This document shows, piece by piece, positions 6,610 through 12,384 of a stretch of 12,384 nt of DNA. The notes beneath the pieces are model-generated. The model saw only the letters and a list, made by a program, of their open reading frames with translations. It did no database searches and had not been told where the DNA came from. Source of the DNA: an uncultured Eubacteriales bacterium (GTDB lineage Bacteria > Bacillota > Clostridia > Oscillospirales > CAG-272). The stretch spans positions 1 to 12,384 of the forward strand of contig CABPZV010000050.1 of the NCBI GenBank assembly GCA_902462015.1, written 5' to 3'. The first letter of the stretch is position 1. Each line of letters begins with the position of its first letter. The position numbers and the translations under genes were made by a program.

Positions 6610-8178
6610 ATGTCTGAAAAAAATTCCGGGAAGAAGCGTATGACAGGTATTCGTCAGAAAAACATTATCATTACGCTTGTATCCGCAGCGGTACTTTGCG
6701 CAGCTGCTGTGATTGCCATTGTTTTTCAGATCAGTCATTTAACTGTACCGAGTACCGAAGAGGAATCCACGCAGGAAACTACAGCTGAGACGGAGCCGCA
6801 GACCGTACCGGTCGCGGAAGCCGAACCGGCGGTCGAGACAGAAGCGCCGGGCAAATTTGATTCTCTTGAATACTACAGTGCAACGGCAGGAATTCAGACG
6901 GTTTCAGAGCTTTCCCAGGCAGGATATGTTACTTCGGCGCAGGACTATGTCCCCGGCAGCTTTACCATCGGCAGAGTAGAAACACCGTTTACCCTCCCTG
7001 ATTATTTCAGTTACAGGTCAAAATTTAACCCTGCAAATTATAAATATACAAGCATACCTGCAATGCGTGCGTATATGGATTATTTTCTGTGTGACGACGG
7101 AAGAAGCATAAATGTGCTGGACAGCGGAGGAAATATTGTAGCAGAGGGAGTTGACGAGCTGACGCCCGTTTATCAGAGAGACCGGAACGGAAATCCTCTT
7201 TTTACAAAGGACGGGAAATATTATTATATAATTGAGGGAACAGGAACGCTTGCGGAAGTAAATTTCGATCCGGATTTTGGTACGGCTTTGAGCTATTCAT
7301 ATTCAAAAGCCGACATGGAAAACCCCGCAAAGCTGTATCGTTTTTATGTTGACAAAGAAGAGATACGGCTATTTTCGCTTCTTGACGGCACTGATGTCAC
7401 AAGCTTTGTAAACCGTGTTGTAGAATTAAAGGGAGAAGAACAGCTGAAAGTTGAAACCGAGCGTGTACCTCCGTACGAAAAGAGAGTTTGTGACGTACGC
7501 CTTTGGGGCTATATGGACGCGGCGGGAAACGAGGTTATTCAGGCGCAGTATTATTTTGCATCCGAATTCAACGCGGATGGGTATGCGTTTGTAACGCTTC
7601 AGGACGGACACATGCAGATGATTGACCGAACCGGTGCGGTAGTTCTTGACCCTTACGGACGAAAATTTAATCAAGAGACCAACATTGACAATCTGGTGGT
7701 AGACGGAATTTATCTGCCTGAAACCTTCGGAGAGGAATCCATCGGAATGTTCCGGTTCGATCACGGTCTGATGCGCGTTGTGCGTGGACTTTATGATTAT
7801 TATGCGCTTGGAATTCGTGTAAGAGAAGAGGACACTCTGATCTATGAAAACGGGCAGTATTTTGCAATACCGACCGGATATAAGCTTTGTGCATACTCAG
7901 ACGGGGTACTGCTGCTTGAGCGGAACGGATTATACGGATATATGGATTATACGGGAAAGTGGATTACCGACCCGGTCTTTATATATGCGCGGCCGTTTTA
8001 TGAAGGACTTGCGGTCGCTGGAAACAGCAGCGGACAGTTCTGTGTGATCGATACGGGCGGCGACATTGTTTTACCGATGGCTTATGAGTATGTGACCGAA
8101 TGTGTGAACGGTGCGTTTTCAGCGTTCAGTATAAACGACGGATGGATTATATTCAATAAAATGACTGCTGCCGGATGA
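6610..8178 (+). CDS. Membrane-anchored WG-repeat protein
   Basis: A 522-residue protein of unknown function. It has a short basic N-terminus and one membrane helix at about 19-41. A Thr/Glu/Pro-rich spacer (about 45-80) is typical of an extracytoplasmic stalk. A large domain with WG-type repeats follows, most clearly LWGYMDAAGNEVI from residue 298 and LYGYMDYTGKWI from residue 441, each followed by an IDxxGxxVL half-repeat. WG repeats form beta-rich modules that probably mediate binding; no enzymatic residues are evident. The topology implies an outward-facing protein. Its ATG follows a GAAAGGA by 11 nt and lies 39 nt after rlmH, so it is likely cotranscribed. Its role next to RNA-modification genes is unknown. 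Confidence 0.85.
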   Translation: MSEKNSGKKRMTGIRQKNIIITLVSAAVLCAAAVIAIVFQISHLTVPSTEEESTQETTAETEPQTVPVAEAEPAVETEAPGKFDSLEYYSATAGIQTVSELSQAGYVTSAQDYVPGSFTIGRVETPFTLPDYFSYRSKFNPANYKYTSIPAMRAYMDYFLCDDGRSINVLDSGGNIVAEGVDELTPVYQRDRNGNPLFTKDGKYYYIIEGTGTLAEVNFDPDFGTALSYSYSKADMENPAKLYRFYVDKEEIRLFSLLDGTDVTSFVNRVVELKGEEQLKVETERVPPYEKRVCDVRLWGYMDAAGNEVIQAQYYFASEFNADGYAFVTLQDGHMQMIDRTGAVVLDPYGRKFNQETNIDNLVVDGIYLPETFGEESIGMFRFDHGLMRVVRGLYDYYALGIRVREEDTLIYENGQYFAIPTGYKLCAYSDGVLLLERNGLYGYMDYTGKWITDPVFIYARPFYEGLAVAGNSSGQFCVIDTGGDIVLPMAYEYVTECVNGAFSAFSINDGWIIFNKMTAAG

Positions 8179-8209
8179 GCGGCGGAATTTTGAAGAAAAG
8201 GTAACTGCT

Positions 8210-9502
8210 ATGAGAAAAAAACCGGAATTACTTGCTCCGGCCGGGAATTATGAAAAATTTGAAACGGCGGTAAGGTACGGAGCGGATGCCGTTTATCTTG
8301 CCGGACAGATGTTCGGAATGCGCGCAGCTGCCGATAATTTTACGCTTGATGGCATTGAAAGAGCGGCGGAGTATGCGCATGACCGCGGTGTCAAGGTATA
8401 TGTCACCGTAAATACGATGCCGCATGTGGGGGAATACCCTGCCCTGTCAGATTATCTTAAAGAGCTTGGAAAAACCGGAATCGACGCTTTTATAATAGCG
8501 GATTTAGGCGTTGCGGCGCTTGCAAGGGAGCTTGTTCCGCAGGTTCAGATGCATATTTCAACACAAGCAGGAGCTGTAAGCCATGCGGACTGTATAGCAT
8601 GGCATAAGCTCGGCGCGTCGCGCATTGTGCTTGCAAGAGAACTCACATTAAATGAGATAAAAGAAATCAGGGCGCAGGTTCCGGAGGAAATTGAACTTGA
8701 AGTTTTTGTTCACGGGTCGATGTGCGTATCCTGGAGTGGAAGATGTCTTTTGTCGGCTTCGCTTATCGGACGTGATGCAAACCGGGGAATGTGCGCTCAG
8801 CCGTGCCGGTGGAATTATAAGCTTTTCAGCGGATGCAGAGAGGAATCACATGATGTCAGCAGTGCCGGAGGCGGCCGGTATTTTGAGCTTGAAGAAGAAT
8901 CAAGACCCGGACGGCGTTATCCTGTAGAGGAGGATGAGCTTGGAACGTTCATTATGAGCTCGAAGGATTTGTGCATGATTGAGCATATCGGAGAGCTGTG
9001 CGAAGCAGGAATAAATTCGTTTAAAATTGAGGGGCGGATGAAAAGCGCGTATTACACTGCTGTCACGGCCAATGCATATAGACTGGCAATTGACAGTTGG
9101 GGCTCCGGCGGGGAAAATGTGGATTCAAAACTACTCCTTGAAGAGCTTGAGAGCGTAAGCCACCGGGAATACGGGACGGGATTTTTTTATGACGATTGTG
9201 ACAAGGAGCCGCAGCTTGTAAGTGATGTCAGCCGCGGATACATAAGGGAAAAAGCGTATCTTGCGATTGCTGAGTCATATGACCCCAAGACAGGGCTTGC
9301 CGGATTTGTACAGCGGAATAAGTTTAAAGCGGGGGACACCGTTAAAATTATTTCACCGGGGAAGCTTGCAAGGGAATTTAAAGCAGAAGAGCTTTATGAT
9401 GACAAGGGCGTATCAATTGATGCTGTGCCGCACCCGTATATGAAATTTCAGGTAAGAGTCCCGTTCGAGGTAAAACCGGGGGATATTATGCGCGGCGCAT
9501 AG
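8210..9502 (+). CDS. U32-family 'peptidase', probably an RNA hydroxylation protein (TrhP/RlhA type)
   Basis: Collagenase-like U32 proteins were named as peptidases, but characterised members (TrhP, RlhA, UbiU) act in hydroxylation: tRNA uridine-34, 23S rRNA C2501 or ubiquinone. UbiU carries a 4Fe-4S cluster. The 430-residue product starts with the family's ELLAPAGNYEKFETAVRYGA and has the U32 signature around 167-200 (FVHGSMCVSWSGRC ... GRDANRGMCAQPCRW). C172, C179 and C195, plus C255 in SKDLC, match the UbiU ligand pattern; C199 is a further Cys. SFKIEGRMKS follows near residue 270, and the C-terminal beta domain is present. About 22 extra residues lie at roughly 207-228 compared with the clostridial homologues I remember. 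AAAAGGT precedes the ATG. Which RNA it acts on cannot be told; prephenate-dependent tRNA ho5U34 formation is the likeliest role. Confidence 0.9.
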   Translation: MRKKPELLAPAGNYEKFETAVRYGADAVYLAGQMFGMRAAADNFTLDGIERAAEYAHDRGVKVYVTVNTMPHVGEYPALSDYLKELGKTGIDAFIIADLGVAALARELVPQVQMHISTQAGAVSHADCIAWHKLGASRIVLARELTLNEIKEIRAQVPEEIELEVFVHGSMCVSWSGRCLLSASLIGRDANRGMCAQPCRWNYKLFSGCREESHDVSSAGGGRYFELEEESRPGRRYPVEEDELGTFIMSSKDLCMIEHIGELCEAGINSFKIEGRMKSAYYTAVTANAYRLAIDSWGSGGENVDSKLLLEELESVSHREYGTGFFYDDCDKEPQLVSDVSRGYIREKAYLAIAESYDPKTGLAGFVQRNKFKAGDTVKIISPGKLAREFKAEELYDDKGVSIDAVPHPYMKFQVRVPFEVKPGDIMRGA

Positions 9503-9510
9503 CTGAATTC

Positions 9511-9560
9511 TAAGACAGGGCTGTATGTATTGACGTGCGGTTCTGCCTTAAAATTTTTTT
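9511..9560 (+). terminator. Intrinsic terminator after the U32 gene
   Basis: The arms 9511-9521 and 9540-9550 pair over 11 positions with one A-C mismatch and two G-U pairs, around an 18-nt loop. Three A and then seven T (9554-9560) follow. It begins 8 nt after the U32 stop and probably ends the operon. Confidence 0.55.
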
Positions 9561-9705
9561 CCTGTAAAACAGTAACGAATTTTTTTGAAAGTCATAATAT
9601 GATATCAGGAAGCAGAAAACAGAAAGGTTTAATGCTTCCGGCACTGATTTTATTTCCGGAATAAATATGTGTAAAAATAAAAAAATAATAACGTTTAATA
9701 TTATG

Positions 9706-9710
9706 GGAGG
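9706..9710 (+). promoter_or_regulatory. Ribosome binding site for the Cys-rich microprotein
   Basis: GGAGG at 9706-9710, preceded by another G, stands 7 nt before ATG 9718. The same frame is open from ATG 9667, which has no such site. The short form is therefore chosen. Confidence 0.85.
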
Positions 9711-9717
9711 CTTTCAA

Positions 9718-9855
9718 ATGAATTGTCTTTGCAACCTTTTTAATGATGAATCTCTGTGGATTATAATTCTTATTATCCTCGTTCTTCTGCTTGCTTGCGG
9801 AAATTGCTCATGCGACGGTTCCAGCCGTAGCTCTGGATGCGGATGCGGCTGCTAA
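9718..9855 (+). CDS. Cys-rich single-helix membrane microprotein (45 residues)
   Basis: The peptide has three parts. MNCLCNLFNDES carries a CxC pair. A very hydrophobic helix (about residues 13-26, WIIILIILVLLLA) follows. The tail is Gly/Ser-rich with six Cys, CGNCSCDGSSRSSGCGCGC, ending directly in CGC. Similar tiny proteins starting MNxLCNLF and ending in Cys/Gly runs occur in many gut Clostridia, sometimes labelled 'chorion class high-cysteine' by distant similarity; none that I know has a proven function. A role as a metal-binding or thioester/disulfide-forming membrane peptide is possible but unproven. It lies alone between the terminator at 9511-9560 and convergent minus-strand genes. 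A 6-bp hairpin (9636-9641/9656-9661) lies in its upstream region, but no good promoter was found. Confidence 0.8.
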   Translation: MNCLCNLFNDESLWIIILIILVLLLACGNCSCDGSSRSSGCGCGC

Positions 9856-9890
9856 TTATTAGCCTGCAAACGGATATATAAAATAAATAG

Positions 9891-9932
9891 AAAATGAAAA
9901 GACCGCGGCAAAGTTTCAAGCTTTGCCGCGGT
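9891..9932 (-). terminator. Intrinsic terminator of the lipoprotein gene
   Basis: This is a perfect 12-bp GC-rich stem (9902-9913 with 9921-9932, ACCGCGGCAAAG and its complement) around a 7-nt loop. Read on the minus strand it is followed by TCTTTTCATTTTC, a T-rich tract, so it terminates the minus-strand gene that stops 28 nt earlier. The + side has no T run, but the hairpin may also hinder transcripts from the convergent microprotein gene. Confidence 0.85.
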
Positions 9933-9959
9933 TACCGCATTAATGAATTATCTGAACAT

Positions 9960-10346
9960 TCAGTCTGTTTCTGCAGATGTTTCAGTTTCAAGATTTGTCG
10001 GAATCGGATACTGTGCTGCCAAAGAATTCAGTTCATCTGTCGCTGTTTTCCACTTAGTAATGAATTCGTCAAGACCTGCCTCATCATATTCGCTGTAGTT
10101 TCTTGTTGTGGTTTTAGCTTCTTTCAGAAGCGCTGACCATTCGGAGAATTTCGGGGAAAGCTCAGCGGAATCATAAACGTTATTGAAAGAGCAGTTTTTC
10201 ACAGCATTATAGAATGCATCTCCGAATTCGTTATATGCAGTGTTCAATTCCTCGACTTTTTTTTCAAGCGGATCACCGCAGGACGACATTGCCGCTACAG
10301 TAAAAAGCATCAATAATGCAAGAACAAAAACAGATAATTTCTTCAT
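9960..10346 (-). CDS. Small secreted lipoprotein of unknown function
   Basis: A 128-residue precursor with a clear lipoprotein signal: MKK, then a hydrophobic core (residues 4-19), then the lipobox M-S-S-C with C23 as the lipidated residue. The mature part (about 105 residues) is acidic and helical in character (VEELNTAYNEFGDAFYNAV and similar heptad-like stretches) and ends in a Thr/Glu tail. I recognise no family. The start at 10346 is fixed by GGAGGT (minus strand, about 10357-10362). An upstream Met in the same frame at 10409 would put 21 extra residues before the signal peptide and has no ribosome binding site. It is transcribed from its own strong promoter with a structured leader and closed by a strong terminator, so it is a single-gene unit. 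Confidence 0.85.
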   Translation of the reverse strand: MKKLSVFVLALLMLFTVAAMSSCGDPLEKKVEELNTAYNEFGDAFYNAVKNCSFNNVYDSAELSPKFSEWSALLKEAKTTTRNYSEYDEAGLDEFITKWKTATDELNSLAAQYPIPTNLETETSAETD

Positions 10347-10482
10347 AAAAATCGTTACCTCCGTGTCAGTGAAACAGAAACGCGCAGTAAACGCGAATAA
10401 TTGCCGCACTTGTTACAGGCGGCGGAATTTACAAGTGAAAGCCTGCTGAATCTAAAGACTCGGCTTTTATGTCTTTTAATAC
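10347..10482 (-). promoter_or_regulatory. Structured 5' leader of the lipoprotein mRNA
   Basis: About 136 nt separate the predicted transcription start (near 10482) from the start codon. Most of it can fold into three consecutive hairpins. The first is 10438-10467 (AAAGCC/GGCTTT plus an inner 5-bp stem). The second is 10407-10437 (perfect CACTTGT/ACAAGTG), directly abutting the first. The third is 10381-10395 (CGCG/CGCG). The ribosome binding site is about 17 nt past the last hairpin. I do not recognise a known riboswitch. It could be a regulatory leader, an mRNA stabiliser or simply a long untranslated region. Confidence 0.45.
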
Positions 10483-10488
10483 AGCATT

Positions 10489-10517
10489 ATTGTATCATAA
10501 AAAATAATGTTTGTCAA
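10489..10517 (-). promoter_or_regulatory. Strong sigma-A-type promoter of the lipoprotein gene
   Basis: On the minus strand, TTGACA (10512-10517) is followed by a 17-nt spacer and TACAAT (10489-10494). A TG one base ahead of the -10 box gives an extended -10. The hexamers are identical to those of the promoter at 155-183. It lies 29 nt past the stop codon of the polyphosphate phosphotransferase gene, so the lipoprotein is transcribed on its own. Confidence 0.85.
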
Positions 10518-10545
10518 GAAATTATATTATTCATATCTCTATTAC

Positions 10546-12027
10546 TCAAAGTTCATTTTCGATCTGTGAGATAACGGTTTCCAAAACATTGAGCCGAGCA
10601 TATTTTTTATCGTTTCCCGGGATGATCACCCAAGGGGAGTAATCGGTATTAGTATATTTCAGCATGTCATTTACTGCATTTTCATACTGTGGCCATTTTT
10701 CGCGGTTTCTCCAGTCCTCTTCGGTGATTTTCCAGTTTTTTTCCGGGTTTTCCAGTCTTTCGTTGAAGCGTCTGAGCTGTTCGTCGGGGCTGATGTGAAG
10801 CCATAACTTGATTTGTATGGTACCCCTGTCATAAAGCTCGCGCTCGAAATAATTAATTTCCTCAAAAGCCCGTTTCCATTGATGTTCGGTGCAGAAGCCT
10901 TCGATGCGTTCGACCATAACTCTGCCGTACCATGAACGGTCAAAAATAGCGATGTGTCCGTTTTTGGGAAGCGACGACCAGAAGCGCCATAAATAATGTC
11001 TGTTAAGTTCTTCGCTTTTAGGCGCGCTTATTGGAATGACCTCGTAGCCTCTCGGATCAAGTCCGCCGACAAGACGCTTTATAGCTCCTCCTTTACCTGC
11101 CGCGTCCCAGCCTTCAAAGACGATAATAAGAGGCCTGCGGCGCAGATATATTTCATTGTGAAGCTCGAAAAGGCGCCTTTGAAGCTTTTTAAGCCTTTCC
11201 TTGTACAAGCTGTTTTCAGCCGCCGGTGAAAGATCAGTTTCATTGAGCTGTGAAATTGGATTTTTCTTAATATCTTCGCCTGTTCTGATGACAATTTCCG
11301 CCGATTTGTTTTCTTCAGAATTTTCTGTGCTGTTTTTTGTCTCATCAAGCTTATTTTTAAGAATTTTGCAAAGCTCGGACACTGCTTTAAAAATTGTATT
11401 GCGTGAGTTATTCGCATCGATGACAAGCCAGGGAGCGTTTTCGGTGTCCGTGTTCTTTATCATATTTTGAAAAGCCGATTTGTAAGCGTCAAACATTCTG
11501 TGATGACGCCAGTCATCGGAAGTAACACGCCATTCGGTGCTTTTGTTCTGCTCAAGCGCTGTAAAGCGTTTTTTCTGTTCTTTTTTCGTGATGTTCAGAA
11601 AGATTTTTATAATTAAATATCCGTCGTCGGTGAGCATTTTTTCCATAACGGATATATCCCGAATCCGATGCTTAACTTCCTTTTCGGAAAGACCCTCTTC
11701 AACAAGAGAGATTGATACATCGCGGTACCATGAGCGGTCAAAAATTGAGATATTTCCATATAGAGGGATTTTAGTCCAGAACCGGCGCATAAGGGGAAAT
11801 TTCTTCTCTTCTTCGTTGGCCTCGCCGGTCGTATAGACTTTGAAGCCGCGCGGATCGAGCTCTTTAATAATGCCCGAAATCACGTTGCCCTTTCCCGACG
11901 CACCCCATCCCTCTAAGATAATAATAACCGGAATTTTATTCTTTTTAAGGTTTTGCTGATAAACCGCAAGCTTTTTCTGCAGTTCGTCAAGCTTAACTTT
12001 TTCATCGGAAGTAATGTTTTTCTCCAT
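10546..12027 (-). CDS. pap: Polyphosphate:AMP phosphotransferase (two-domain PPK2)
   Basis: Two-domain PPK2 enzymes of this type (PAP) phosphorylate AMP to ADP with inorganic polyphosphate, so they can recycle AMP from a phosphate store. The 493-residue product has two tandem PPK2 domains. The N-terminal one has Walker A GWGASGKG (40-47) and Walker B IFDRSWY (95-101). The C-terminal one has Walker A GWDAAGKGG (306-314) and Walker B IFDRSWYGR (361-369). A low-complexity Asn/Glu/Lys linker (about 225-270) joins them. The C-terminal motifs are canonical. The N-terminal Walker A has Gly in place of the conserved Asp, so that half may be structural or regulatory, as often in fused PPK2s. GAGAGGA stands 11 nt before the ATG. 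No polyphosphate-making gene (ppk1) is in the window. No terminator was seen after its stop. Confidence 0.94.
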   Translation of the reverse strand: MEKNITSDEKVKLDELQKKLAVYQQNLKKNKIPVIIILEGWGASGKGNVISGIIKELDPRGFKVYTTGEANEEEKKFPLMRRFWTKIPLYGNISIFDRSWYRDVSISLVEEGLSEKEVKHRIRDISVMEKMLTDDGYLIIKIFLNITKKEQKKRFTALEQNKSTEWRVTSDDWRHHRMFDAYKSAFQNMIKNTDTENAPWLVIDANNSRNTIFKAVSELCKILKNKLDETKNSTENSEENKSAEIVIRTGEDIKKNPISQLNETDLSPAAENSLYKERLKKLQRRLFELHNEIYLRRRPLIIVFEGWDAAGKGGAIKRLVGGLDPRGYEVIPISAPKSEELNRHYLWRFWSSLPKNGHIAIFDRSWYGRVMVERIEGFCTEHQWKRAFEEINYFERELYDRGTIQIKLWLHISPDEQLRRFNERLENPEKNWKITEEDWRNREKWPQYENAVNDMLKYTNTDYSPWVIIPGNDKKYARLNVLETVISQIENEL

Positions 12028-12062
12028 GATATTGGTGTTCCTCTCTTTTGTTTTCTGAGCTT

Positions 12063-12091
12063 AGTATAATACTATTCTTTTAAAATGTATA
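12063..12091 (-). promoter_or_regulatory. Probable promoter of the polyphosphate phosphotransferase gene
   Basis: On the minus strand, TATACA (12086-12091, four of six matches to the -35 consensus) is followed by a 17-nt spacer and TATACT (12063-12068) as -10. The start codon follows after 35 nt. The area is AT-rich, so other placements are possible. Confidence 0.45.
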
Positions 12092-12233
12092 ATAATTTAT
12101 TGTTAAATATTCAGCAGTTTACGGAAAAGAAATCATTTCTGATAGTATAACACAAAAGCCGCTTTTCATTAAAATAATGTCCGGCGGCGGAAAGAAAAAG
12201 CAGAAAAAAGACGAAAAGAACATCGGAGAAAAC

Positions 12234-12384
12234 TCAAAACGGCGGAAACAGTATTACGTATTTGTATTTGTAGGGATTTGGATTTTCGATTTGCAGCTTG
12301 CTGATTTCATGCATACAACTGACACAGATATAATGCTTTTTAAAGTTATGCAGGTTTTCATTTGCACCGCAGAAAGCACATCTG
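12234..12384 (-). CDS. C-terminal end of a small zinc-ribbon protein (partial)
   Basis: The minus-strand frame is open from the window edge to a TGA at 12234-12236 and gives 49 residues. It contains a CxxC...CxxC array, C-A-F-C-G then 14 residues then C-V-S-C, followed by MHEISKL and a short aromatic tail ending in PPF. Two CxxC pairs 14 residues apart are a typical zinc ribbon, such as those of small nucleic-acid-binding or regulatory proteins. The N-terminal part lies outside the window, so neither length nor function can be given. The antisense + strand frame (from 12178) is also open, but it lacks a ribosome binding site and any recognisable pattern. No convincing terminator follows; a T-rich minus strand at about 12190-12233 is the only hint. 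Confidence 0.7.
   Translation of the reverse strand, partial: RCAFCGANENLHNFKKHYICVSCMHEISKLQIENPNPYKYKYVILFPPF

Noticed and set aside
7426..7894. Minus-strand open frames antisense to the WG-repeat gene
   Set aside because: They lack ribosome binding sites and recognisable motifs. They mirror the codon bias of the well-supported + strand gene.
9530..9554. TTGACG/TAAAAT promoter for the microprotein
   Set aside because: The spacer is only 13 nt, and both hexamers lie within the terminator hairpin after the U32 gene.
9667..9717. Longer start of the Cys-rich microprotein
   Set aside because: The upstream ATG lacks a ribosome binding site and adds a Lys/Ile stretch encoded by AT-rich DNA. GGAGG before ATG 9718 decides.
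10438..10478. Plus-strand terminator formed by the AAAGCC/GGCTTT hairpin and following T residues
   Set aside because: No + strand gene ends before it within 580 nt, and the hairpin is better explained as part of the minus-strand lipoprotein leader.

Overview
The window looks like a chromosomal segment of a low-to-mid GC Bacillota bacterium, most likely a gut-type member of class Clostridia (Oscillospiraceae/Ruminococcaceae-like). The reasons are the rny-ymdB gene pair, purine-rich GGAGG ribosome binding sites, sigma-A-type promoters (TTGACA-N17-TACAAT), a WG-repeat membrane protein, a U32 protein of clostridial type and a tiny Cys-rich membrane peptide. I cannot name a genus. I saw no insertion sequence, prophage, CRISPR array, tRNA or rRNA; this is mostly conserved housekeeping DNA with a few poorly understood small elements.

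Left part (1-3359): the last 27 codons of an unidentified gene, then a 687-nt stretch without a convincing protein gene. That stretch holds a consensus promoter (155-183), about 430 nt of hairpin-rich sequence and a strong intrinsic terminator (559-624). It is best read as a small structured RNA, or as an attenuated leader of the next gene, rny (RNase Y). After rny comes ymdB, the phosphodiesterase/phosphatase that also neighbours rny in Bacillus subtilis.

Central part (3453-9502), all on the + strand and closely spaced: a divergent galactokinase-like GHMP kinase; a three-helix membrane protein one base ahead of a YycJ/WalJ-like metallo-beta-lactamase-fold hydrolase; rlmH (23S rRNA methyltransferase); a membrane-anchored WG-repeat protein; and a U32 'peptidase' family protein probably involved in tRNA or rRNA modification. 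A likely terminator at 9511-9560 closes this group. RNA decay (rny), rRNA methylation (rlmH) and probable RNA hydroxylation (U32) give the region an RNA-metabolism flavour, but the link is only one of neighbourhood.

Right part (9706-12384): a 45-residue Cys-rich membrane microprotein on the + strand. It is followed by minus-strand genes: a small lipoprotein with a textbook promoter and a leader made of three successive hairpins; a double-domain PPK2-type polyphosphate:AMP phosphotransferase; and, cut by the window end, the C-terminus of a small zinc-ribbon protein. The elements most worth a second look are the orphan structured RNA ahead of rny, the structured lipoprotein leader and the Cys-rich microprotein.
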